A stretch of 64,000 nt of DNA, from the NCBI GenBank assembly GCA_950295325.1, contig OX485804.1:5270001-5334000 (forward strand), given 5' to 3'. This DNA comes from Polytrichum commune. Lineage: Eukaryota; Streptophyta; Polytrichopsida; Polytrichales; Polytrichaceae. Below, in pieces: positions 10,527-20,857 of the stretch (the stretch's first letter is position 1; every line of letters starts with the position of its first letter). A model generated the notes under the pieces. It saw only the letters and a program-made list of their open reading frames with translations. It made no database searches and had not been told where the DNA came from. The translations under genes were made by a program, and so were the position numbers.

Positions 10527-13500
10527 ATGCCTCGCTCCAGCAAGGTGGAGCTCCCCGGCTGCCCTGCCTTTCGAGCTCTCTGCTGTGACAATCTCGGCTA
10601 CACCAAAGGTAACAAATGAAAACCACTTCACTTTTCTAGCAACAATGCAACGGCGTCAGATTCTTTCTTTTGTAGTTCCAGGCGGAGTCTGTTTCTCAGA
10701 TTGTGTTGCGTGCTTGCAGTGGTGGACCTTGACCCTGGAAAGGGGACGCCTCAGGTAATTAGTCGCTGGGGACAGCCGGATGGACATCAAGGAATTCTGT
10801 GCACTTCTTATTCCGATGACAACTCACAGCCGGTGAGACACTGGTCTTGACTCGTTTTACAAGTCTCGCCAATTTAGGGTTTAGGGTTTTAGGGTTTAGG
10901 AGGTGTGCAAGAATCTTGTGTGCATTTCGTTGTGGAGTTTCCTTGTAGGTTGATTGAATTCAAGGTTGTTAAGGGAGATTGCTAAAAGGTTTTGGATTCT
11001 GGCCTGATTTTCGTTGTGCAGGGTTTTGCTGTGGCAAGAAAGAATGGCAGGGTGAGATTTTCTTCTTATGTCCATATTCATTGAAAGCTAGTTTTTGTGC
11101 ACAGCTTAGGGTATAGTGCACTACATCACTCCTTTTTCGCCAAGAGAACAATCCTGTTGGTGACATAGAACTAAGCTGCACTACACATGTCTACCAAAAG
11201 CTAGTAGTTTGTGAAACATAACATCTTTGTTGCCAGGAGAGTGTGACTGGAGATCACTCACAATGTTAATTTTTCACAACCTCATTTCTTTTCTGCAGGG
11301 AGAGTGTGAGTGAACTTACATAATCTAGTAATAAGCATTTTGGCTACTCAAGGTGATTCAGAATCAAGTTGTCGTTGCATTATCAGGTTGAGGCTTTAAT
11401 TGCTGTCTCCATCTTCACCATGAGAGTGGAGGTCCAGATTTTAGTTACATGCATCTCTGTGACTCGATTGACAGGAGAAATTTTTTAATGCTTTTTCAGG
11501 TTGAAGTGTTGCATCCTGTTTCTGGAGTGGTTCTTGCTAATGTAGGAGTGCCCACCTTGGCTGACTCCGCCATGGGAGGGAGCAAAAGGACAAGAGAAGA
11601 TGCTAGCACCTCTGTCTGCGGGATTCATCTTTTCAAGAAGAGTAGTTTCTGGTAAGAGCTTTCTTCTGAGCCAGGCACTTGTAGTCATCTGAAGTTGGCC
11701 GGTGTGTGGTCACTCCTATTGCACTGATATAAACCACATCAAAGGTCAAATTTCACTCCCTTTCTGTGCTATCCCAAGGACTTAAGAACTTAAGAAGCAC
11801 TGGAATGTTTTTGAAACGTTCTTGAAACCACCCTTCAAATGCGAACTACTTCTTCCTTCCTTCCTTTCAGTCAGTAACTGACAGAAAAATACCAAGCTTT
11901 GGGTGGGTATGGTAGTTCTGAGGAAACTTGCTGTTTCTCATCCAGATATTCTTAATTTGATGCTTAAAATCTTGTTTGCAAGGTTTTTTTAATCATTTGA
12001 AGTTGGCTGGGGTGTGCTCACCCCTTTTTTTATGACATAAGGCAATTAAAGGTCAAAATTCATTGTGTTCTGTGGCTTTCTTTGGGTGCAAGAGCTTGAG
12101 AAGCACTAAGATCTTCACGAGTAGGTGTTACTTTCGTCTCATTCTGTCTATGCAATATGCAGGGGTACATCTGTGCTCACTTGCACAGAGGAGGGTGTAG
12201 CAGCAATTCAACGCATCTCGTATCAAGATAAAGAGGGAGATGATAATATGGATGTTTGTACAACTCACAAAGATGTTGTTGATGAAGCGTCAACAAGTTG
12301 GAGTGTGACTGAGTCAGGATGTGTCTTGTGCTTACAAGTTGATGGCACTGAAAGTTATGCCATCTTTGGAGGGTAAGCCCTTGCTTACGAGTCCAAGTTT
12401 TCTTCATGGCAATGTATTATATATATGTTACTGCATTGCATGTTGCAGAGTTCTTCTAAACATCTCCAACACCGACCTTCTAGATTTCTTTGTAAGCAGA
12501 TAGTTTACACCGAATTCAGAATCTCAGTATGGGATTAATGTTGGCCATGTGCTCATAGAAATATCCTTGGAAATGTTTTGTCCCTGAGCTTTGCAGCCCC
12601 TGGAAACCACCTGGTGTCTGCACATTGAATATCTCATATACAGAAACAGGAATACGCAGTTATCTTCAAATGCCATATTCTATTGGAATTCATGTCCACT
12701 TTTCTTGATGATTTTTCCGAGGTAGTTGTATCATCTGCATACCTAAATGCTTATAAAAGTCATGTGCTTTTCTTCATGGAAGGTACACAAGTTATTTTTC
12801 AGGAATGAAATTCTATCACTGCATACATTTTCAAATAAACACTTCACCTTAACTTTGCAGGAAAGGTGTGGATGTGAGCCTTTGGGACCTTAAAAAGTGC
12901 TCCCAGATATGGAGTGCTAAAAATGTAAGTCACTAGTTGTAATGACTTGTTGATTTTTGTTCTAACGTTCTGGTTATTTGATGTTATTTGGTGATGTTTC
13001 AAGTCACCTTGTTGCAATAATTTGTTGTTTTGAGGTTCTCTTGTGGTTGTTAGTTGAAGTTTCAAATGTCTAGTTAATTTTGCAGTCTCCTTCAATCTGC
13101 CAGGAAGAAATTTCGTTGATGTGCACTTGAAGGAACTTTGCAGTTCAATTTTGTGTCTGTACAAGTTTCATGTGTTTCTTGCTGGCTATGGTGATATGGG
13201 CTAGTGACTAAACTTACTACCATGTCATGAAATCCTTTCTTGCATGATCTTGCAAGGTTTAGGATTGTTATGAGGGTTAGGTGTTAGGGGTTCAGATTGT
13301 CCAAAGAATGATATCTTAGTGCTTATTTGTTTTATGCAATTGGCAGCCAAGAAGGGACAATTTGGGGTTAATTGCTCCATCATTTGTCACCTCATTGACA
13401 TTCTTGTCCAAAGATGATCATCAAAAGTTCGTTGTTGGAACTGGCCAGCACCAGGTACTACATTTATTTCAAACAGATGTCACCTACTTGGGAAGATCTA

Positions 13501-15346
13501 TATAGTGCATCATGCATCAGTATGTTAAATCGTATTTGATAATTTATAACAAATATTTTATTTTGAGGGTTTCTTAAATTGAGTGCAATAAATATTTCTG
13601 TTAATGTGGTGTTCCTAAGTCCCATTTTTTTCAATTTTGTGCAGATTCGACTATATGATGCAAAAGCACAACGGCGACCAATCATGTCTTTTGATTATGG
13701 TGAATCACCAATCAAGTCTATTACATCCGATGGTGATGGTTACACAGTTTATGTTGGAACTGGAAACGGAGATTTAGCATGCTTTGATATGCGCAGTGGT
13801 GAGCAACTGAATATTGACACAGTGGGTTAAATAAGTCACAATTTAAATTAATGTGAATATAGTGAGGACTACCGACATGTACATTCAATACCGAAATGTT
13901 TTGAATTACTAGGGATCGTATATCTATTTCCTAGTCAATTTTAATTTCTGGAGGGGATGCAGGTCAAAATGTTGGAGGTTTCAAGGGAAAAATAGCCGGG
14001 AGCATTAGGTCGATATCTCGGCACCCAACCTTACCCCTGATTGCATCATGCGGTATGTGGAAGATTCCTATTGGTCCAAAGTCTCTTACATTTTGATCTT
14101 TATCTTGTTTGTTTCAAGTTACTACACGTTTGTGCATAATTAAAAAGTGCGCCAAATTTCACCAAAGTACTGAATTAGTAAAGAGGACCTTGTGTTTACT
14201 GGGGATTTCATATTTGGTGTAGTTTATGTTCTGGTTTGATCCTATGACATGTGCAGGACTGGATCGGTTTCTTAGAATCCATCACACAAAGACAAGGCAG
14301 CTTCTCTCAGTGGTCAGTCTCTATTGATCTTTTTATTATAATAATATTTAACAAGTAGCTTATGGACAGAAATGATACGAATCAATCAGTCATGTAGCAT
14401 TAACAAGTATTATCCTATTTGCACCGCATAGGACATGCATTGGTTCCACTTTTTCTTAGGCAACTTGGATGTACCTAGCGCCAGTTTAGATTGGGAATAT
14501 TGTTCATTCTTGTAAGCTTGTTCTTATCAAACTAAAGTTGAGATTGATTTAAGTAATATTCTGATATTTCCTGTGTTCAGTACCAAATAGATGGGTGGGA
14601 AACTCAATAAAATCATGGTCTCATGTTCATAAGGGTTAAAATAAATGCTATATTGTGCAGTTATTCTTGAAGCAGCAATTGGTCAGTACGGTGTTCTCAA
14701 GTATCCAACCGCCACTTCCACCATCAGATTCAACAGAAAAAGGTAATCTTATTGATCAATGTTGATTAATTCTTAAAAATATATTGGAATATGGTATCAC
14801 AAATTCCAAAGTTTTCCAACATGAAATATGCCTACTTTTCCCTATATATTTCCTGTTAAATCATAGTTGGAATTGTGTTATGTAGAATCACATCCAAGGT
14901 AGACAAGTTAGTAAATTTCATCCATAGTCGACTTGCTTAGAGATTAGTTATTTGTGTACATTGATTGGTGCTGGGTTGAGGTTTTTACTTCTGAAATAAT
15001 TTCAGATCTAAAACTCTTGTGGAGCTCATCATGGGTGTATCCATTGACAAGGGAGTTGGCTTCTCCAAATTCTGTCTTACATGAATTCCTTTAAAAAGTT
15101 TGATATTCTCAGCCGCTAAATCTTTTCTTGACTTCAATGTTTGCAGAAATATTAGAGTCCTCACCCATGGAGGAAATCAAAGAGACGGAGGCAGCTAGAG
15201 AAGAACTGGGGAACGGGAACAGTGAGCCCAGTAAAACATCAAAAGCAAAGAGGATCAAATCTTCGAAAACAGGAAAACCTGAAGGTTTGAATAAGCTTAG
15301 TAAGACAATTAAGAAGTCCCGGAAATTGAAAAGCAGTGGACCATAG
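10527..15346 (+). CDS. WDR74: WD40-repeat ribosome-assembly protein, WDR74/NSA1 family
   Basis: Exons: 10527-10608, 10720-10832, 11022-11051, 11500-11651, 12163-12372, 12861-12924, 13347-13454, 13645-13798, 13963-14052, 14257-14312, 14661-14742, 15147-15346. All introns are GT-AG, phases agree, and the product is 446 aa. It begins MPRSSKVELPGCPAFRAL. WD40 landmarks follow in order: VARKNGRVEVLHPVSG, LTCTEEGVAAIQ, FGGKGVDVSLWDLKKC, FVVGTGQHQIRLYDAKAQRR, YVGTGNGDLACFDMR, SIRSISRHPTLPLIASCGLD and RFLRIHHTKTRQLLS. The tail is a Lys-rich low-complexity region (SKTSKAKRIKSSKTGK), a likely nuclear/nucleolar signal. The order and length match the plant family related to yeast Nsa1 and human WDR74, which act in nuclear pre-60S ribosome maturation. 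That role is known for the family and inferred here. Confidence 0.9.
10873..10900 (+). promoter_or_regulatory. Telo-box cluster in intron 2 of the WDR74 gene
   Basis: Four abutting TTTAGGG-type units lie about 40 bp inside intron 2. Telo-boxes (AAACCCTAA) near the 5' ends of plant ribosome-biogenesis genes are a known cis-element class. Here the position fits a regulatory role, but that is inference. Confidence 0.6.
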
Positions 15347-16559
15347 TGACAATACCATTCAAAGACTGGTTCTTCGTTGTTTGTCACAATTTTGACCTTA
15401 TAACAAAGATATGCAGAGGCAACTGCTAACAGGATATATTGTTTTTGAGACAAGCATTTGTGTGACTTTCTGAACCAGGGATGCACTTGCCTTTGTAGGT
15501 TATGAACCTAGGATTATCATGTCCAAGGAGTTACTTGTCAAATTGCAATTCGAACAAAGTCATGATTACTCCTATCCAACTAAGTCATCCTTATCCGAAT
15601 GGTATTCAACAATCCAGCATATGCTATAAGCTTTGGTCTTTAAGTTTCCTCTATAAAGTGTATAATAATACAGAAACTAAATTTGAATTAATAATTCTAT
15701 AAACATTTCTTCAATTTGATAAATGATATTTTGAAGGAATATTTAAGAAATGAATGATCGTTTATAGAATGATCGATTTAATATTCAATTTCAACGTATA
15801 CAACGCATCAATATTATACTTTCATATCTTAAGAAATATGCTACAATCAAAAATCTTTCAAAATCAAGGGGATTGCTGATGAGTGTGAACTTAGGCTGGC
15901 CCACTTGGCATGGTCAATGTGTTAGATCTACATTGATATTAATGACGATCAGTAGTACAACAAGTATAGATAGCCACAAAACTGCATACATGCAATTAGG
16001 TTGCCTCACACTAATTTACTGAGTTTCCACGCTATTTTGAACATTTGTTACCATAGTAGCAAAATGCAAGAACAAATCTTTTAATGTGGTTTCTATAGAG
16101 AAATTGCTGGAGTGAGGACCAACAAGATTTGACACATCAACACCACTCCATTTTGTTTTATACCTTAGACCCAACCCATGTGTCCGTGTCCACATTTGAC
16201 ACGTGCGAAGAACTTGATGAATCCTATGACGAAATTATATTTTGGCACTTAAAGCGCTAAACTAGACATCATCATGTAGCCGTAATGGGCATACCGCATT
16301 TTATAAACATGAAGTATTAATGATGGAGCTGTGCCTAAACATTTGATTTCGTGAAGCATACCAAAGGCTTCATCATGACTCAACCTGCACAATGTTCGAG
16401 GGATTGACATTAGTGATTTATCTCTCACTCTGGCCCGTCACAAGGCACATCTCTTTGTTGCCATTGAGGAGTTGATAAGCTAGATAAGCTAGACGGGCCT
16501 TGAATGGATTCTATTTTTTGACTAGGCCACTTCTACTAGGATATGAAAACAAGTAATTC
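15347..16559. other. WDR74 3' flank and gene-free sequence
   Basis: The stop at 15346 is followed by AT-rich sequence. No canonical AATAAA was noted close by, so the 3' end is not placed. No other gene was seen. Confidence 0.4.
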
Positions 16560-17994
16560 GGGCCACTCCACACCCGAGCCAAGAGCCGTGACCATGAAAT
16601 TGTGAGAGCCCAAGAGAAAGTGTTCAAAGGCCGTCCAAAGGCACCTCCAAAATCATGTAGTGTGGTCACGGATCCTCTAAGTGTCGCGCACCTCTCCATG
16701 AGGAGTGCCCGAAACACCATGGGCACAAGGGGGGCCCCGGAGTGACACCCGGGACTTGTGGTGCCGTTGGTGAGAGGGCCCAAGTGATCCTAGTGTGGGT
16801 GAGGGCCCTGGGCGTTGGGAGCGCCTCCCACCCACGAAGACTAGGAGGCACGAGGGTAAGACCATGAGCTATGCGTAGCTTATGGCATGTAGATTCTAGA
16901 ATGCTCAAGAACACCTTAGTCGGAGGTGTGAGCTAGGAGTTATGGCAATTTGAGTGGGGCGTTATCCCGGGACATCGCCCTGGTACAGCAGTGCCTGGGA
17001 GTGATTCCCGGGACTGCCAAGGTTCGAACATGCATAACTCCCTCAATACTTACTTGAATGGGGCAAGTGAGGAGTCCATGGGCATCTAAGTGAAGCGTAG
17101 ATGAAGATGGAGTGGTTGTTTGTTAGCATCAAACATCATATAAGGAAGTTATGATGGTTTGAAGCTGCTGAGGGCTTCTAGGCCCAACAACTAAGGGAAA
17201 ATGTCTACTTGGCCCCAGCTCTTGGTAGAGAGACATAAGGTTTCTTGACGGTGGTGAAGGGGCCCCGCTTAGAGTCCTAGAGGCTTATATGGGTGAGGTG
17301 GTGTGGCCTCACCCACCCGAGGCTGAACGGCACAACCTCCATGGGCTTTGGCCCATTGTGAGGCCATAGTTGCCTAGTATGATTCGTGTTGTTGTAGTGT
17401 TGCTCCGGCAATGCGATGATCAACATAAGATTGGACTTTCATGGACGGAAGTCCACATCTAAGAATTGGTTACCGATTAAGGGGTGAGTCCCGAAAGCAA
17501 AGTAGGAGGGTTGGTTCCCCTCCTATCAACTATAAGGTCCGGGGTAGGAGGAGCTAACCATTAGCATGGCGGAATGCAAAGGGTTAACGCTCGTAACCTT
17601 TGCTAGAAATGAAAATAGGCAAGATTGTTAAGGGGGCTAGCAAGGGTTGCGACACTAAGTGTAGTGTAAAGTCATATTCATGCGAGTCCTCACACATGGT
17701 AACATAGAATAAATCAACAGTTGTGAGCATTCGGAGTGCCATGGTCTCGCGGTTTTGTGCTAGGTCTACCTCCAAGAGGTGGTTTTTGAAAATAATCCAA
17801 GTGACCATGAAACATGATCCATTCGATGTCATGTAGGAATCCATGTAGACTTTACATCCATCTTGCATTCACAACCTCTGTTGGTCCCTCAAGCGTAGTG
17901 TGAAGTGAACTTGGACCGGCTTTGCCTTGTCCACTAATGAGAGTGCTTGAAGTGTAATGGTCATGGGCTCTTAGTCTTGTGTGTGAAGTGGCCC
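16560..17994. mobile_element. PIF/Harbinger-like TIR element, 1435-bp copy
   Basis: The ends are inverted repeats. The left end reads GGGCCACTCCACACCCGAGCC; the right end is the reverse complement of GGGCCACTTCACACACAAGAC. The flanking triplets TTC and TTA are consistent with a decayed 3-bp target site. Outer ~120 bp and ~340 bp segments match the 476-bp element at 55239-55714. About 960 bp in the middle is unique to this copy, GC-rich in part, with no transposase ORF. It is therefore non-autonomous, with either foreign filler or residue of a larger parent. Confidence 0.65.
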
Positions 17995-18006
17995 TTAGTT
18001 CGAGCT

Positions 18007-18579
18007 AGTTAGGAAAACCAAATTGAGCATGTAGCCACTTTTCTAATGTGTTTCGGAGCTCATAAGAATAAGATAGCTTATTCAATATCAAAGTGAAGAT
18101 ACTTGTTCTCATTGAATGGTCATATAGGTCCACCCACCCCCAATGAAGTTGACTATTGAGTTAGAATGGTTATCTTATTTTGAGCACATAGTCCCAATTT
18201 TTTTAAACACTTGTCTTTTTTGTAATCATTTTTGAAGCCACACCTAACCACACATCACTCAAGTATATGTGTGTAATCAAGATAAGTAACCAAATTAGGC
18301 ACGTCTACCTTAAATTTTAGCTTCTTATGGGGCCACCTCTAATTGGTATGCAACAATGAAGCCTATCCTAGGTATGAAGAAAACAATAATAGACATGCCT
18401 AAGTCAATTACTTCTCTTCATTAGACACCCATATTTGAGTGGTATGTGGTTTGATGTGGCTCCAACAATGGATAACGTTGAGCATGAGAATATTCACTTT
18501 GATAATGAATAAGATATTCATATGAGCTTTGAAAATCATGAGGAAAGTGGCTACAACCTCAATATGGGTTTGCTAACCA
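18007..18579. mobile_element. Foldback element with ~90-bp terminal inverted repeats
   Basis: The left arm (18007-18104) and right arm (18480-18579) are imperfect reverse complements. Shared strings include TGTAGCCACTTT, AGCTCATA and ATATCAAAGTGAA. The inner part has TTGACTATTGAGTTAGAATG. Partial relatives occur in a LIG1 intron (24080-24400) and in phototropin introns (about 33420-33610 and 34690-34900). It begins 12 bp after the preceding TIR element. No ORF; no clear target duplication. Confidence 0.6.
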
Positions 18580-19514
18580 TCTCATGCTAATTGCTTGTTT
18601 CATGTCCTAGGAGAAGTGGTCTAGTTGAAAAAATAACCATTTAAAATCCATCTACCTATATACTAAGCTTACGGAGCGAAGCCTGATGTGAATGTTAAAA
18701 ACATGGCCAAATTTCCCTTTGTAATTTGAGGTACCCGTACTTTGTGTAATGCACCCCATGTATTTTGGAGTGCATTATGATTCTAGGTTAGAGCAACCGT
18801 TGAATCACCTCCTTGGACCTTTACGTTTGGTAATGCATTTGGGGGAGTGCATTATAATAAGGGCGTCGCCAACCTTGATTTAAAAGGTAGGCTCGCTCGG
18901 GAAATCGAATTTAATCTAGTGCATATTTTTTCAAGAACAATTCATTTTCTATATATGACCTAGGCTTTCAAGTGGGCTTTCGGGCCCAAGGTAGGTCCAA
19001 CCAGTCTGGGCCTAGGCTTGGTGACACCCCTGCATTATAGGGGACGCGGACAACCGATGCTCAACTACTGCCTTGCACGGTGTCCTTAGGCCCAACTCAA
19101 CAAGCCCACGGACAAATCGTGAATAGTGACACCTTGGCTAATCTTTCGTTCCCCCCAAAGTGCTTCATCAGATGCGGCTTTAGACCTGCCGACAACCCTT
19201 ATCAGCTCCAATTGAACAAGCTGGAACATTCCTCTACTGAAGAAGTTTGGAGTCATCCCCAAACATAACCCACAACTTCTCCATCTTGTCCACTGAGGTG
19301 GCTACATTAGTTGGTGACATGACGGATTAACGAAATGGACAAACTCTGGACTTGAACAACACACTGGATGAAGTTGTTGTTTCAGCCAATGACCTTTGAC
19401 AATCTTTTGTTCAAGCGCTCGTCTGAACCGGGCCTTATACCCCATTATGCTCTTCCCCTCATGCATTACGTATTACGCACAGAATATCAACTCCTCCCGC
19501 GTGATGTGGCTTGC
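18580..19514. other. Gene-free sequence before LIG1
   Basis: No gene was recognised. A 62-codon ORF at 19080-19268 lacks domain character. The sequence approaches the LIG1 leader. Confidence 0.4.
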
Positions 19515-19819
19515 AGAGAAAGAGAGAGAGAGAGAGCGAGCGAGAGAGAGGGAGAGATGGGAATGGTCTTCGAGGTTCCTTGAACATTGTGCGTGGAGAC
19601 GCTTGAATCGTTCGTTGATTGAGTAAGTTAAGAAAGAAATAAGAGTAAGAAAGAAGAGTGAGAGTGAAGAGTCTTCCTGATGAAGCTCCTGGTGTGCCCT
19701 TCCTTGCGCCCCCTGCCATGCGCCTTCTTCAGGGCCCTCCGTCTCCCCTCCTCTCCTGCCCAAAATGCCCACCTCCCATGGCCTCCTCCTCCTCCTCGTC
19801 ATCGATCATCATTATCAAG
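19515..19819 (+). other. Candidate LIG1 leader exon with GA microsatellite
   Basis: A GA tract (19515-19556) precedes a Ser- and Pro-rich coding-like stretch with ATGs at 19718, 19765 and 19778 and a good donor at 19819/19820 (CAAG|gtaact). Joined to the acceptor at 20853, none of these ATGs stays in frame with ligase. Joined to an acceptor at 20864, ATG 19765 would read through and add 18 residues. It may be a 5' UTR exon, or it may encode an alternative N-terminus like the longer organellar form known for Arabidopsis LIG1. The splice choice needs transcripts. Confidence 0.4.
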
Positions 19820-19844
19820 GTAACTAGTTACATCAAAAGTCTCC

Positions 19845-20812
19845 TCAACAAATCCATTTCCTGCATTGCCATTGTTGTTTGCCTCCTTGCTGGCTTGCTG
19901 GCTTGCTGTGTTGGAATCCACAGGGAAGGAGGTTTGTTTGTACACACATTGGAGCTCTGAATGTGCAATGCCTTGGAGAATTTGTCTTGTTTGCTTGTTT
20001 GTGTGTTTGTTTGTTTGGTGTTTTAATCGTGCCTGAACCGTTACTTTAAGCGCTGAGGATAGAGACTATTATGAATGAGATAGATGAGTTTTGAATGATT
20101 CTTGTTAGAAATTGACAGGGGATTCCAACGCACCAAAGCATGTCTTATTTGATTTCCGTATGTGATAGTTATAATAGTTCAAAATTTCATTGGTAGATGT
20201 TCCAAAACCATTAACACGGGAGCCTGACGGTAAGGTGGTGAAAAACATTCTCATAATCACTGTGCACGATTTCAGGGTGTGGGTTTTAGCACCATCTACG
20301 TTAGAGAATTTCTTACCACAATTCTCCTTCACAATTCCATTTCCTACACTGCCATTTGGTTTGCCGCCTTGATTGCTGTGTTGGGAGCCACCTGGGAGGA
20401 GGTTTGTTTGTACACACGTTGGAGCTCTGAGTGTGCAATACCTTGGAGAGTTTATTTGTGTGTTTCCTTGGTTGGTGTTGTATGGGGCTGTGTTGACAGC
20501 AAGGGAGGGTAAGGTAGATGGTTCTAAAACCGTCACTTCTATCGCTGAGTATATTATGAGATAGTAGAGTTTTGAATGATTCTTGAATGATTCTTGTTTG
20601 CAATTGACAGGGGATTCCAACTCACCAAATCATGTCTTGTGAACTCCATATGCAAAAGTTATAAGAGTTTAGAATTTCATTGGTAGATGTTCCAAAACCA
20701 TCAACCCAGGACGGGAGCGTAAGGTGATGGATATTCTCATAATCATTATGTACTTATTGGGCAAGATTTTAGGCTGTCGCATTGGTTTTAGCACCATCTA
20801 CCTTAAAAGAAT
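19845..20812. repeat. ~484-bp tandem duplication in LIG1 intron 1
   Basis: Two diverged head-to-tail copies (about 19845-20325 and 20329-20812). They share TCCATTTCCTGCATTGCC-like starts, GGAGGTTTGTTTGTACACAC, TTGGAGCTCTGA.TGTGCAAT, the ATTGACAGGGGATTCCAAC block and TTTTAGCACCATCTAC ends. Identity is uneven, so the duplication is not recent. The second copy contains a TIR-bounded 296-bp element (20510-20805). Confidence 0.75.
20510..20805. mobile_element. MITE-like element with 22-bp TIRs in LIG1 intron 1
   Basis: Ends are TAAGGTAGATGGTTCTAAAA at 20510 and the reverse complement of TAAGGTAGATGGTGCTAAAA ending at 20805, one mismatch across 22 bp. If the target site is TA, the ends would be TA-flanked. 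A related end occurs at 56527 and a related inner block plus end at 58375-58592, so the family is dispersed. Confidence 0.6.
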
Positions 20813-20857
20813 TTTGTGCCTGTGTGATGGAATTTTGTTGTTTGCCAAAACAGTACC

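Noticed and set aside
16680-16914. Overlapping minus-strand ORFs of 60-90 codons inside the 1435-bp element
   Set aside because: Several overlapping frames are open because the DNA is GC-rich; none shows a transposase motif.
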